Of a stretch of DNA of 64,000 bases, positions 49,840 through 63,400 are shown piece after piece. The position numbers were made by a program, and so were the translations under genes. The notes beneath the pieces were generated by a model, which made no database searches, was not told the DNA's origin, and worked only from the letters and a program-made list of their open reading frames with translations. The stretch lies in contig JAEUKK010000100.1 of assembly GCA_016792625.1 (NCBI GenBank), positions 62,001 to 126,000 on the forward strand, read 5' to 3'. Position 1 is the first letter of the stretch. Every line of letters begins with the position of its first letter. This stretch comes from Deltaproteobacteria bacterium (GTDB lineage Bacteria; Myxococcota_A; UBA796; UBA2385).

Positions 49840-50574
49840 ATGCCTGAGCTGAAGCGCCTCCTCGGCCGACGACCGTCACGCGTCCAGAGCGTCGTTTTGC
49901 ACGACCTTGTTCCGGTTGACAATGGCTCGATGGCACGGTGGGCGCGCGACGCGAAGGGGCGAACCTGGGTGGCCAAGCTTGAGATTGGCGCGAACGAAGT
50001 CCTCGCAGAAGCGTTGGCCTTCGCGCTCGGCGAGAAACTGGGTGTGAGGCAGCCACAGGGGGCCGTTTTCAAACATGGCGGTAGCCCGGGCTGGCTCAGC
50101 GCTGCGATCCCGGGCGCTGCCCACTGGGACCGCGACTTGCGCGACCACATCGCGAACATCGACGAGGTCGGGCACATGCTCGCACTCGACGCCATAGTCT
50201 TCAACGAGGACCGCCACCAGCAGAACATGCTCCTGACCCCCGACGACGATGGCAGGTTCATCGTGTGGGCCATCGACGCCGGAAACGCAGAGCTCGGCTG
50301 CCCCGCAGACATCCGGAGGCGCGGTGTTGAGCCGCCGGGCGTCGGCAACCACGCCCGCGGCCTGCCCTGGGCGCTCCTGCACGAACCAGCCCTCGGCGCC
50401 GCCGCGGTGGCGGCGAGCCTTCCCGACGAGGTGCTGCGGCAGATCGTCGTGGAAGGTTGCGCCCAGACCAGTGAACCGCAGGTTGAGGCGCTGGCCGACG
50501 CGCTGACCCTGCGGTGCCGTCATGCGCCGGCGATCGTGGCCCGATACATGAACGACCTGGGAGCCCGCCCGTGA
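49840..50574 (+). CDS. HipA-like kinase-domain protein (HipA_2 type)
   Basis: 244 residues, 72 bp after hsdS. A short kinase-like fold is visible: Lys46 in RTWVAKLEIGANEVLAEALA as ATP-binding lysine, the catalytic block LDAIVFNEDRHQQNMLL with Asn122, Asp124 and His126, and Asp146 in VWAIDAGNA as the metal-binding Asp. The order matches HipA-type kinases, but at 244 residues it lacks the N-terminal lobe of full HipA and fits the HipA_2 family. It overlaps the next gene by GTGA, and such genes are often paired with DUF3037. Likely a protein kinase in a toxin-antitoxin or defence-like pair; target unknown. Confidence 0.8.
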   Translation: MPELKRLLGRRPSRVQSVVLHDLVPVDNGSMARWARDAKGRTWVAKLEIGANEVLAEALAFALGEKLGVRQPQGAVFKHGGSPGWLSAAIPGAAHWDRDLRDHIANIDEVGHMLALDAIVFNEDRHQQNMLLTPDDDGRFIVWAIDAGNAELGCPADIRRRGVEPPGVGNHARGLPWALLHEPALGAAAVAASLPDEVLRQIVVEGCAQTSEPQVEALADALTLRCRHAPAIVARYMNDLGARP

Positions 50575-51389
50575 CCGCCACCTACCGCCTCGTGCACTAC
50601 AGCCCCGACCCGTTCACCGGCGCCCGTGTGCCGCTGGGCGCCGTCGTCGTGGGCCACGACGGCAAGGTGCGGGTCGCCCGCGCTGAGCATCTGCCGCTTG
50701 CCTGCATCGGTGACCGTGTGCACCAGCTGGCCCTGCTTCACATGAGCGAGCGCCTCGACACGATCCGGCAGCCCGACCAGCTCCCGCGGTCGTTCGGGCC
50801 CTACACCACACTCGGCGGCCCCCAGCCCGTGCCGGAGGGGGTGGCCGACCCGCTGGGCTGGGTGGCGTCGATGCTCAACCCCCCGCGGAGCGCGAAGGCA
50901 GCGCAGCACCTTGCGCGGGGTGCCACGCGCGGGACCTACGGCTACGGCTTCTTTCAGACCTGGAAAGTCAGCGACTTCGTGCGCAAGACCTTCCAACCGG
51001 GGAAAGACCTCGACGGCTGGCTGACGTCGCGCAGCTCCGCGCTCCCGTCGCTCACCCACTGGGTGAAGGGCAACAGCCAGGTGCTGTTGATGGAGCCGGT
51101 CGTCCCCACCCGCCGCCAGTTCCAGCACGACCTGCGCGAAGTCGCGGAGCGGTTGGCCATGTACCGCCCCTTGCTCCCGACTGGCGCTGCCGACAGGCGC
51201 GGTGCCTTGGTGGCCTACATCACCGCCGGCGGGCCCGAGGAACGCCGGGCAGAGGCAGTCGAGGCGCTACGACCTTACGCTGACGACGTGATTGACGTCG
51301 ATGTCGAGGGCGACCGGATGGCTTTCATCGACCGCATCCGCGACGTGGGGCGTAGTGGCGAGGGACAGGGGCGGTTGGGGTGGGAGTGA
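50571..51389 (+). CDS. DUF3037-like protein paired with the HipA-like kinase
   Basis: 272 residues from a GTG overlapping the kinase gene by 4 bp. The N-terminus (YRLVHYSPDPFTGARVPLGA, VVVGHDGKVRVARAEHLP) fits the DUF3037 pattern (YxxxRYxPDPxxGExxNVGV). The rest is helical with basic and Trp-containing stretches (YGFFQTWKVSDFVRKTF), and ends in a predicted alpha/beta segment (DDVIDVDVEGDRMAFIDRI). No enzyme motif was recognised. By analogy with known pairs it could be the partner or antidote of the kinase. Family assignment rests on the N-terminus only. Confidence 0.65.
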   Translation: MTATYRLVHYSPDPFTGARVPLGAVVVGHDGKVRVARAEHLPLACIGDRVHQLALLHMSERLDTIRQPDQLPRSFGPYTTLGGPQPVPEGVADPLGWVASMLNPPRSAKAAQHLARGATRGTYGYGFFQTWKVSDFVRKTFQPGKDLDGWLTSRSSALPSLTHWVKGNSQVLLMEPVVPTRRQFQHDLREVAERLAMYRPLLPTGAADRRGALVAYITAGGPEERRAEAVEALRPYADDVIDVDVEGDRMAFIDRIRDVGRSGEGQGRLGWE

Positions 51390-51530
51390 GCGCATGCGAA
51401 TCGGCCACGACGACTTCATCGATTCTCTGGCGCAAGACCCCGCACCGTAAGGACAGGTCGACCTGACGGCAGCACGGCCAGGGCTTCCAGACCTGTACAA
51501 CCGCTGTCCAATCGGGTACGAACGCTACGC

Positions 51531-51938
51531 ATGGCTTCACTCCTTCAGCGCTGGCTCTACCTCCGTCCCGTTGTGCGACGGAAGGCGACGCGTGTCCTGA
51601 AGCTCATGATCTGCGCCTTGCTCATCTTTGGGTTGTTCCCTGGCAGCACCGAACTCGTCGAGACCGTAGCTCACCTCGTCCACGACGGTCACCTGGCTCA
51701 CTCCGAGCAGCACGACCTCGTCGCCGCATCGGAAGACTGCGGCGACTCGGACGAGCATGGTTGCACGCCCTTGGCGCATCACTGCCACTGCTGCGTGTCG
51801 ATCTCGGCGATCCTTCCGCGCTTGCCATACCTCGAAGTGCATGCCTTTCGTCCCGGCCGTGAGAAGTACCGGTCGCTCCAGGAGCGTGGGCCTCCCGTTC
51901 CCGGCGTGAAGCCCTACCTGCCCCCTCCCATCGCCTGA
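51531..51938 (+). CDS. Small membrane-anchored His/Cys-rich protein of the metal-resistance operon
   Basis: 135 residues. One hydrophobic helix (VLKLMICALLIFGLFPGSTEL) follows a basic N-terminus, so the remainder should be periplasmic. It carries clustered His, Asp, Glu and Cys (HLVHDGHLAHSEQHD, then CGDSDEHGCTPLAHHCHCC), which look like metal ligands. Similar small genes often precede czcCBA operons. A metal chaperone or sensor in the periplasm is inferred. The 141-bp gap upstream, after the DUF3037-like gene, should hold the operon promoter; no clear -35/-10 was seen there. Confidence 0.72.
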   Translation: MASLLQRWLYLRPVVRRKATRVLKLMICALLIFGLFPGSTELVETVAHLVHDGHLAHSEQHDLVAASEDCGDSDEHGCTPLAHHCHCCVSISAILPRLPYLEVHAFRPGREKYRSLQERGPPVPGVKPYLPPPIA

Positions 51939-52076
51939 AGTCGGTCGCGACAACGGGCTGAGCGCATTTGGCGCTTGGTTCCTGCTGTTTCGCGATGCGG
52001 ATCCGGTCCGCTTCCGTGCGTGCGCGCCCGCCTCGGTCGCGCCGTGCACCCGACAACTCCAACTTCAGGTGAATCC

Positions 52077-53294
52077 TTGATCCCCGCAACCCGCGGGGTG
52101 GCGTTCGCGCTGGCGGTCGGCTTCTGGCCGACCGCGGCGTGGGCCACACCCCTGTCCGCCGACGACGTGGTCCGATCCGCGTTGTCGCGCCACCCCGACG
52201 CTGTGGCGTCGGCCTCCGCGGTACCCGCCGCGGAAGCACGACGTCGCGAAGTCGGCACCTTCCTCGAGAACCCCGAAGCCTCGGTCGGGGTCGCCGTCGC
52301 CGGTGGCCTCGTCCAGGGTACGTTGAACCAGCCGATCTCCGTCACCGGCGAGGGCTGGCACGCCCGAAGCGCCGCCAGCGCTGGTGTCGACGCCGCCGAG
52401 GGCGACGCACGGCGGACCGACCTCCGGGTCGCGGCCGAGGCGCGCGCCGCCTACGCGTGGGCGGTCACCACGCGAGAGCGCTGGCAGCTCGCCGACGAGG
52501 CGATGCGGCAGTCCACGCGCCTCCGCGAGGCTGTTGAGGCCCGCGAAGCGGTCGGCGAGGCCCGCCCCCTGGACGTGCGCCTGGCGCGCATGGCCGAGGC
52601 GGAGGCCACGGAGCTGGCTATCCGAGCCCGCCGCGACCACGCCGACGCCCTTACGGCGCTCGCCCGCTACGCACCGGACGCAATCACGGCGGACCTCGCG
52701 GACGACCCGCTCGCGGTGCTTCCGACGATCGCCAGCACGTCCGAGCGTTCGGATGTCGCGGCGGCCGAAGCCCGCGTGCGCGCGGCGGAGGCTGTACTGC
52801 GCCGCGAACGAGCCGCCACGATGCCGCACGTCGGGGTCGGCGTGTTCTTCCAGAAGGACGAGGCCCACGGCGATCCCGGTGACATCGGCCCGCAGCTCAC
52901 CGTCGGGATCCCCCTCTGGACCCGCAATCAGGACGACATCGGAACTGCGCGCGCCGATCTGGAGGTCGCGCGCGCGGAACTGGAGAGCGTGCGCTCACGC
53001 GCACGGGCGGAGCAGTTGGTGCTTCCCGACGTCGGGACGTACGCCGACGAGGCGCTCGGTCGCCTCGGTGACTTCGAGCAGGACGCGCGCGAGGCACTGA
53101 CCAGCATCGAGCTTGGCTGGACCACCGGCGAGATCGACGTGTCCGAGGCGGTGCTCCTGCGCCGCGAGGTGCTGGACGGCTGGGTGGCGGGGCTCGACGC
53201 GCGCCAGTCCACTGTCGAAGCCCGCCTCGAAGTTCTGTTGGCCACCGAAGACCCCCACCTGATCCCGGCGGACACCGCCGAGGAGGACCGATGA
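52077..53294 (+). CDS. czcC: CzcC-like outer-membrane efflux protein
   Basis: 405 residues from a TTG at 52077, preferred because it follows TTCAGGTGAA and gives a clean signal peptide (VAFALAVGFWPTAAWA). An upstream in-frame TTG at 51975 would add a non-signal-like leader. The body is long helices with heptads (AYAWAVTTRERWQLADEAM, LDVRLARMAEAEATELAIRA) and the OEP motif VGVGVFFQKDEA followed by GPQLTVGIPLWTRNQ, as in TolC/CzcC family proteins. It should form the outer-membrane channel for the CzcBA pump and is translationally linked to czcB (ATGATGA). Confidence 0.85.
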   Translation: MIPATRGVAFALAVGFWPTAAWATPLSADDVVRSALSRHPDAVASASAVPAAEARRREVGTFLENPEASVGVAVAGGLVQGTLNQPISVTGEGWHARSAASAGVDAAEGDARRTDLRVAAEARAAYAWAVTTRERWQLADEAMRQSTRLREAVEAREAVGEARPLDVRLARMAEAEATELAIRARRDHADALTALARYAPDAITADLADDPLAVLPTIASTSERSDVAAAEARVRAAEAVLRRERAATMPHVGVGVFFQKDEAHGDPGDIGPQLTVGIPLWTRNQDDIGTARADLEVARAELESVRSRARAEQLVLPDVGTYADEALGRLGDFEQDAREALTSIELGWTTGEIDVSEAVLLRREVLDGWVAGLDARQSTVEARLEVLLATEDPHLIPADTAEEDR

Positions 53295-54461
53295 TGAACC
53301 TGTTCCGCACCGGGACCGCGTTCGCGGTCCTGTCATTCCTGATCTCCTGCTCCGGCCCCGCAGAGGAGCATCACGAAGAGGCCGAGGGCGGCCACGGCGA
53401 CCACGGTGACGAGGTGGTGCTCGGCGCGACCGCGCTCGCCAACGCCCGGCTGCGCGTGGTCGAGCTCGCCTCGAGCGCGCTCGACGCCGAGACCACCGTT
53501 CCGGCCCGCATCACCCTCGACCCGCGGCGGGAGGCTCGTGTGTCCGCGGTGACGGCTGGCACCCTGGAGCGCATCCTCGTGCGCCCGGGCGACACCATCG
53601 CGACCGGCGGCTCGCTCGGAACCGTTCTTTCGCCGGACCTCGGCACAGCGATCGGCGACCACCTCGCGGCGACCGCCAGGCTCGAGACCGCGCGTGCCCG
53701 ACGTGATCGGATCGACACGCTCCGGGCTGGCGGATTCTCGTCCCTGGCAGAGATGGCCGAAGCCGAGGCCAACTACACGGTCGCCGCTGCCGAGGCGGAG
53801 GCTGCGGAGGAGCGTCTCCGGGTGTTCGGCGTGTCGCCCGAGCGGGTGCGGCCAAAGGAGGGAGAGCACTTCTCGTCGCGTTTCGCCGTAAAAAGCCCGA
53901 TCGACGGCGAGGTGCTGTCGATTGACGTGTCGCTCGGCGCGTCTGTCGACTCGGGCGACCCGCTGTTCCACGTCGGGAACCTCGATGAGGTGTGGCTCAT
54001 CCTGGATGTCTACGAGCGTAGTCTCGCGAAGGTCCAGGTCGGTGCTCCAGTCTCCTTCACTGCGGACGCCTACGGCGACGAGGTGTTCACCGGCACTGTC
54101 GACCAGATCGGCGGGTGGCTCGATCCCGACAGCCGCACCGCAGAGGTCCGCGTCGTCGTCTCGAATTCGGATCATCGACTCAAGCCCAACATGTTCGCCA
54201 AGGCGCGGCTGGCGCTCGGAGGGGGTGGGCATGGCGAGGGTCTGGTGATCCCGGCCGCCGCGGTCCAGGACGTCGAAGGCCGCCCGAGCGCCTTCGTGGA
54301 GGAGGAGCCTGGAACCTACGCGGTGCGCCCGGTGCGCACGGAGCCGTTGCCCGACGGGCGCTTGCGCGTCGTCTCCGGGCTCGAAGCTGGGGACAAGGTC
54401 GTGTTCGAAGGCGCCTTCACCCTGAAGAGCGAGCTCGCGAAGAGCGAGCTGGGGGAAGGCC

Positions 54462-54472
<11 letters not shown>
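53291..54472 (+). CDS. czcB: CzcB-like periplasmic adaptor lipoprotein
   Basis: 393 residues. A lipoprotein signal (FAVLSFLISCSGP) is followed by a His/Glu-rich stretch (EEHHEEAEGGHGDHGDE) likely to bind metal. The order is that of HME-RND adaptors: beta-barrel and barrel-sandwich (LERILVRPGDTIATGGSLGTV), a helical hairpin (AATARLETARARRDRIDTL), the second half of the sandwich (AVKSPIDGEVLSIDVSLGASV) and a membrane-proximal domain. The C-terminus ends GEGHAH. It links CzcA to CzcC. It overlaps czcC by 4 bp and czcA by 11 bp. ATG 53294 is an equally possible start. Confidence 0.9.
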
Positions 54473-57655
<3,183 letters not shown>

Positions 57656-57656
<1 letters not shown>

Positions 57657-59860
57657 TGGGCGAAGAGTGCGAGGACGAAGCCTGCTGCGCGCCGGTGGCC
57701 GCTGCGCCCCCACCTGCCTTCGGCGGGGAGGTGCGCCGGTTCAAGATCCACGGGATGGACTGCGCCGAGGAGGTCGCCACCCTGAAGGGCGCCCTCCGCG
57801 AGCTCGTGCCCGAGGAGCAGCTCGGCTTCGACGTGCTGAACGGGCGGATGTCCGTGCCGGCGGGGGTGCCGGCGGAGCGCGTCGTCGCTGCGGTGGCCGC
57901 GACCGGGATGCGCGCGGAGCCGTGGATCGAAGCCCGCGAGCCCGAGTCGGGCCACTCCTGGTCGTCTCGCGACGCGCTGGTGGTCGCGAGCGGGCTCGGG
58001 ACCGCCGTAGGGTTCGGGGTGCACGTCGCGATGGCCGGCCTGGCCGCAGCGGTGGGCTCCGAGGGCGCGGGCCTCGCCGAGGTCGTCCCGTGGCCCGCGA
58101 GGCTGGCGTACGTCGTCGGGATCGCCGCCGGGTTGTGGGTCGTGGCCCCGAAGGCCTGGTACGCGCTGCGAGGTCTCCGCCCGGACATGAACCTGCTGAT
58201 GACCATCGCCGTCGCGGGCGCGGTGGCGCTCGGCGAGTGGTTCGAGGCGGCGACCGTCGCGTGGCTGTTCTCCCTGTCGCTCGCGCTCGAGGCGTGGAGC
58301 GTCGGGCGCGCGCGTCGCGCGGTCGCCGCGCTGATGAAGCTCGCGCCGGACCGGGTGCGGCTGGTGCGCGACGGCGGAGAGGTCGAGGTGGACCCGGCCG
58401 AGGTGCCCCCGGGGGCGGTGTTCCGGGTCCGACCGGGTGAGCGCATCGGCCTCGACGGCCGCGTCTCACGTGGCGCGACCGAGGTCGATCAGGCGCCGAT
58501 CACCGGCGAGTCGGTGCCGGTGGCGAAGGAGGTCGGCGACGAGGTGTTCGCCGGGACGATCAACGGGTCGGGGGTGGTGGAGGTCACCTCCACCCGCGCC
58601 GCGGGCGAGACCACGCTGGCGCGCATCGTCCGCCAGGTGGGCGACGCGCAGGCCAAGCGGTCGGTGTCGGAGCAGTGGGTCGAGAGGTTCGCGCGGATCT
58701 ACACGCCCGCCATCCTCGGCCTCGCGGTCGGGGTGGCGGTGGTCCCGCCGTTGCTCGGTGGCGAGCCCTCCGAGTGGGTGTACCGGGCACTGGTGCTGCT
58801 GGTCATCGGCTGCCCGTGCGCACTGGTGATCGCGACGCCGGTGGCGATCGTCGCGTCCCTCGCGGCATCGGCCCGCCACGGCGTGCTGCTCAAGGGAGGG
58901 CGCGTGGCCGAGATCCCCGCGCGGATCCGCGTGGTGGCGCTCGACAAGACGGGGACGCTCACCGAGGGCCGCCCGCGGGTGGTCGACGTGGTGCCCCTCG
59001 CGGAGCACGACGAGGCCGCCTTGCTCGCCCGCGCCGCCGCCCTCGAAGCGGACTCCCAGCACCCCATCGCGCTCGCTGTCCTGGCGCGCGCCCGGGATCG
59101 CGGGGTGCCGATCCGCGCCGCGACCGACGTCACGGCCGTCCACGGGAAGGGCGTCGAGGGCCGCATCGACGGGAGGAGGTTCTGGCTCGGCTCGCACCGC
59201 TTCCTGGAGGAGCGCGGGCAGGAGACCCCCGCCGTCCACGATCGGCTCGAGGCGATGGCCCGGAGCGGCCAGACCATCGTGGTCGTCGGCAACGAGACTC
59301 ACGTCTGCGGCCTCCTGGCGGTGGCGGACGGCGTCCGTCCCGAGTCGGTCGAGGCCGTCGCGGCGCTGAAACGCGCCGGCGTCGCGCGGGTCGTGATGCT
59401 CACCGGCGACAACCGCGGCACCGCGGAGGTGGTCGGGCGAGAGGTCGGCGTGGACGAGGTGCGCGCCGAACTGCTCCCCGAGGACAAGGTACGGGCGGTG
59501 GAGGAGCTCGAGCGCGACCACGGTCCCACGGCGATGATCGGCGACGGCGTGAACGACGCTCCAGCGCTCGCACGCAGCACGCTGGGCGTCGCGATGGGGG
59601 CCGCCGGCACCGACGCGGCGATCGAGACCGCCGACGTGGCGCTGATGGGCGACGACCTCGGCAAGCTCGCCTGGTCGATCGAGCATTCGCGCGCGACCCT
59701 CGCGGTGATCCGCGCGAACACGGCGTTCGCGCTGGGCGTGAAGGCGGTGTTCGCGATCCTCACGTTCGTCGGCGTGGCGTCGCTGTGGGGCGCGATCGCC
59801 GCCGACATCGGCGCCTCGCTCCTGGTCGTCGCGAACGCGCTGCGCCTCCTGCGCCGCTGA
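57656..59860 (+). CDS. P1B-type heavy-metal ATPase, Zn/Cd/Pb class (ZntA/CadA-like)
   Basis: 734 residues. The N-terminus has CEDEACC and one heavy-metal-associated domain with GMDCAEEV, i.e. Cys-x-x-Glu in place of the usual Cys-x-x-Cys. The core is complete: TGES motif (PITGESVPVAK), Cys386-Pro-Cys388 in the transport helix, phosphorylation Asp430 in DKTGTLTEG, HP motif in DSQHPIAL, and GDGVNDAPAL. The final helix carries ADIGASLLVVANALRL with the Asp typical of Zn/Cd/Pb exporters. It pumps cytoplasmic metal to the periplasm, where CzcCBA can export it. Its start shares a base with the czcA stop. Confidence 0.93.
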
Positions 59861-59871
59861 AGGAGGCGGGA

Positions 59872-60489
59872 ATGTCGGACGACGCCGGACGGCGGTTCTG
59901 GGAGAGCAACGCGGCGCGCTACGACCGCTCGATGGGCCTGCTCGGCGGGCCCCTGCCACGCACCGTGTCGCTCGTCGCGTCCGCGGTGTCCGGGGCCGCG
60001 CGCGTGCTGGAGGTGGCGTCGGGCACGGGGCTCGTGAGCGAAGCCGTGGCGCCCGTCGTCGGCGAGCTCCTCGCCACCGACTACGCCGAGGCCATGGTCG
60101 AACGGACCCGCGCACGCGTCGGACACCTGCCGAACGTGCGGTGCGAGGTGCGCGACCTGTACGCGCTCGGCGAGCCGGAGGGCTCGTTCGACGCCGTAGT
60201 CGCCGCGAACGTGCTGCACCTCCTCCCCGACCTCGCTGGCGGGCTCGCGGCCATGCGGCGGGCGCTCCGGCCCGGCGGCCGCCTGGTGGTGCCGACGTAC
60301 TGCCACGCGCAGGATGCCCGAGCTCGGCTGGCGTCCGCCGTGCTCGCGCTGGTGTCCTTTCCCGGGCAACGGCGGTTCGACCTCCATGGGCTCGCCGCCG
60401 CGGTAGAGGCGGCCGGCTTCGCCGTCGACAGCCGAGAACTGGTCCCCGGCGTCCTCCCCATCGGGTTCGTGGCCGCGCGAGCGCGATGA
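59872..60489 (+). CDS. Class I SAM-dependent methyltransferase (UbiE-like fold)
   Basis: 205 residues, 11 bp after the ATPase gene, with a strong AAGGAGGCGGGA ribosome-binding site. Motif I is VLEVASGTGLVSEA, and VVAANVLHLLPDLAGGLAAMRRALRPGGRLVVPTY completes the Rossmann methyltransferase pattern. It lacks Cys pairs expected of arsenite methyltransferases. Substrate unknown; small methyltransferases of this kind recur in metal-resistance operons. Its stop overlaps the ATG of the following giant gene (ATGA), so the metal operon and that gene may be one transcript. Confidence 0.85.
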   Translation: MSDDAGRRFWESNAARYDRSMGLLGGPLPRTVSLVASAVSGAARVLEVASGTGLVSEAVAPVVGELLATDYAEAMVERTRARVGHLPNVRCEVRDLYALGEPEGSFDAVVAANVLHLLPDLAGGLAAMRRALRPGGRLVVPTYCHAQDARARLASAVLALVSFPGQRRFDLHGLAAAVEAAGFAVDSRELVPGVLPIGFVAARAR

Positions 60490-63400
60490 CGGGGAGACGG
60501 TGGGAGACGCTTCCGCTCGCCCGCGCGATCCCAGTTCGCCAGACTGACACGAGGGACACCGTTCCCCTCGGAGTCGTCGTGCAGCCGTCCGCCGAAGTCC
60601 TCGTCGATCGCATCGCTACGGTCCTACGCCAGCGCCTCCCGCCCGGCGTGACGCCGGCCTACTTCGAGGGCTTCCTGCGCCGGAACCGGCCCGCCCTGGT
60701 GGCCGTGCTCGACCGCCAGATCACCGCGCGCGCGACTCGGTACCCGGCGGGTACCGAGTCGCCCCGGTCGTCCGGGGACCGCTACGCCGACGCCTACGCG
60801 CAGCCGCCGGACCTGTGGGCGGCGTCGCAACGCACGGCAGCCAACCTCGCCGCGATGCGCCTCGCCGCGAGCAAGCGCCCCGACGAGATGAGCGCGCAGG
60901 ACCGTGCCTCACTGGCTGCGTACTCGGGATGGGGCGGGCTCTCGCTCCAGGCCGTCGCGAGCCAGTTCCCGACCGGCTTCCCCGTGCCCGAGGAGCGCGG
61001 ACTCATCCACGAGTACTACACGCCCACCAAGGTCGCGCGCGAGGTCGCCCGCGTCATCCGGCCGCTGCTGCCGGATCTCCCAAGCGACGAGGGCGTGGTG
61101 CTCGCGCTGGAGCCGTCGGCGGGCATCGGCCGGTTCGTCCAGGCCGCCAGCGGCCCCGACTTCGATGCGCTCCGCTGGCTCGTCGTCGAGTGGTCGGAGC
61201 TGTCGTCTCGGATGCTCCAGGCTCTCCGGCCCGAGATCCCGGTGTTCAACGGGCCGTTCGAGCGGTGGGTGCGCGAGCACGGCCACGAGTACGCCGGGCG
61301 TCTCGGCCTCGTGCTCGCCAACCCGCCCTACGGCGCGCGCGGCGTGTCGATCACCGAGGACCCCGACCGCGGCTACCGCGAGAAGTCCGCCTACGCCTAC
61401 TTCCTCCGGCGTGGCCTCGACCTGCTCGCGCCGAACGGGCTCGGCGTCTACCTCGTGCCGTCGGGCTTCCTGTCGGGCCGCTCGACCGGGCTCCTGTCAC
61501 TGCGCGAGAAGGTGCTCAAGCGGCACCACCTGGCCAGCGCCTACCGTCTGCCGTCGGCGATCTTCCCCGGCGCGATGCTCGTCACCGACCTGCTGTTCTT
61601 CCGTGCGCGTGGCGGCGAGCTCGCGGAGGTCGACGAGGCTGACCAGTTCATCCTGAACGGCGACTACTTCGCCGAGTTCCCGAGCCACATCCTCGGCACC
61701 GAGCTCGGCAAGGACGCCGGCGACGACGACCAGACCAGCAAGCCGCGCTGGGGCCACCAGGTCGTCGGCACCTTCGAGCGCCTGCCCGACCTCGACGAGC
61801 GCCCGATGTGCGGCGCCTGCGAGATCGCCCGCGAGGTGGTCGTGTTCCCCCGCGCGGCCGGCGCGTTCCAGCATCGCGCGTCAGCTCGAAGAGAGCACCG
61901 CCGGCCTGTCCGAGCACGCCGCGTCCGCCGTGGCGCTCGGGTTCCGCGTGGACCGTTACCTGGCCGCCGCATCGGCCCAGACCACCGACGAGCACGTCCA
62001 GCTCTGGCCCGAGCTCGTCGAGGCCCTCAACGCGTGGAGCGCGAAGCACGGCAACCCGTGGACCTCGCCCGACTTGCGCAAGCTCGTCGCCGACGGCCAC
62101 ACCAGCGCCGAGCGCTTCCTCCAGGCGTTCACGAAGTCCGGCCGCCTAAGCGACGGGCTCGCGACGACGCCGACGTGGACCCCGCGGTACGCCGGGAAGT
62201 CCGACGACCTCGTGGCGCTCGCCGAGTGGGTCTACCGGACCAAGCGCGCGCTCACGATCCGCGAGCTCGCCGACGCGCTGGTCGAACAGTCGGGCCACGC
62301 GCAGGAGCACGCGCAGACGGCCGTCGTCCGGAGGCTCTCGGACCTGCTCGACGTAGGCTGGTGCCTCGACGGCGATGGGTGGGACGAGCTGGTCCCCGAG
62401 CGCGACTACCTGACGGGCCACCTGTGGCCGAAGCACGCCCGCGCGGTCACCCTCGCCGAGAAGCAGGAGCCCGCGCGCGTGGTGCAGGGCGGGCTCGTGT
62501 GGGGTGTGGTCCCCCTCGATCACATCGCCACCCAGGCACGCAAGCTCGTCGAGGTCATCCAGCCGGCCGTGCTCGACGACATCGGCGGCGTGTCCCCGCG
62601 CCTGGGCTGGGTGCCGCTCGACCTCGTCCAGGGCTGGCTGAACGAGACCCTGAACGCTCACTACGGGCAGGTCCGCATGGAGCGCCGCGAGGGGCTCGTG
62701 CAGGTCCCCGGCCTCGACTACGACCAGATCGAGGAGGCCGGCGAGCTCGCGCCCGAGGCACGGTGGTGCATCGGCTGGATCAACCACGACAAGACCACGT
62801 TCAAGCCGAAGAAGAAGGAGGACGAGAACATCGACGAGGTCCGGCTCGCGAAGGCGAAGGAGTGGGACCAGTCGTTCCGCGCGTGGGTCGGGTCGGACGC
62901 CGACCGCAGCGCCCGCGTCGAGCACGCCTACAACCACCACTTCAAGGGCTACGTCGCGCCCACCTACGACGCCGAGCCGCTCCCGCTCGCGAGGTGGACC
63001 AAGGACGGCGTGCGGCTGCACCCGCACCAGGTCGCCGGTGCGCGGCGCGTGCTCGCCAACCGCGGCGGCCTGCTCGCGTTCGACGTGGACGTCGGCAAGA
63101 CCTACACCGGCATCGCCCTGCTCGCGCAGGCCCGCCAGGACGGCTGGTGCCGCCGGCCCGTCATCCTCGTGCCGAACAGCATCGTGTGGAAGTGTGAGGC
63201 CGACATCCGGCGCGTCCTGCCGGACTACCGCATCGCGGTGGTCGGCTCGAAGAAGAAGGTCGTGCAGCGCGGCGAGCGGAAGGGGCTCGTCACCAGCGAC
63301 ACCGACACCCCCGCCGAGCGCGCCGACAAGTGGACCCGGTTCCAGGCGGGCGAGTTCGACGTCGTCCTGCTGACCTATACGGCGCTGTCCCGCACGCGCA

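Noticed and set aside
51394..51450. An 18-codon frame between the DUF3037-like gene and the metal operon
   Set aside because: It has no ribosome-binding site of note and ends quickly; it is probably intergenic or a remnant.
60141..63197. Reading the methyltransferase-helicase as one frame through to 63197
   Set aside because: After about 61870 that frame becomes Arg/Pro/Ala-rich noise while the neighbouring frame carries Walker A, DEAQ and SATP motifs; the first frame is only a shadow there.
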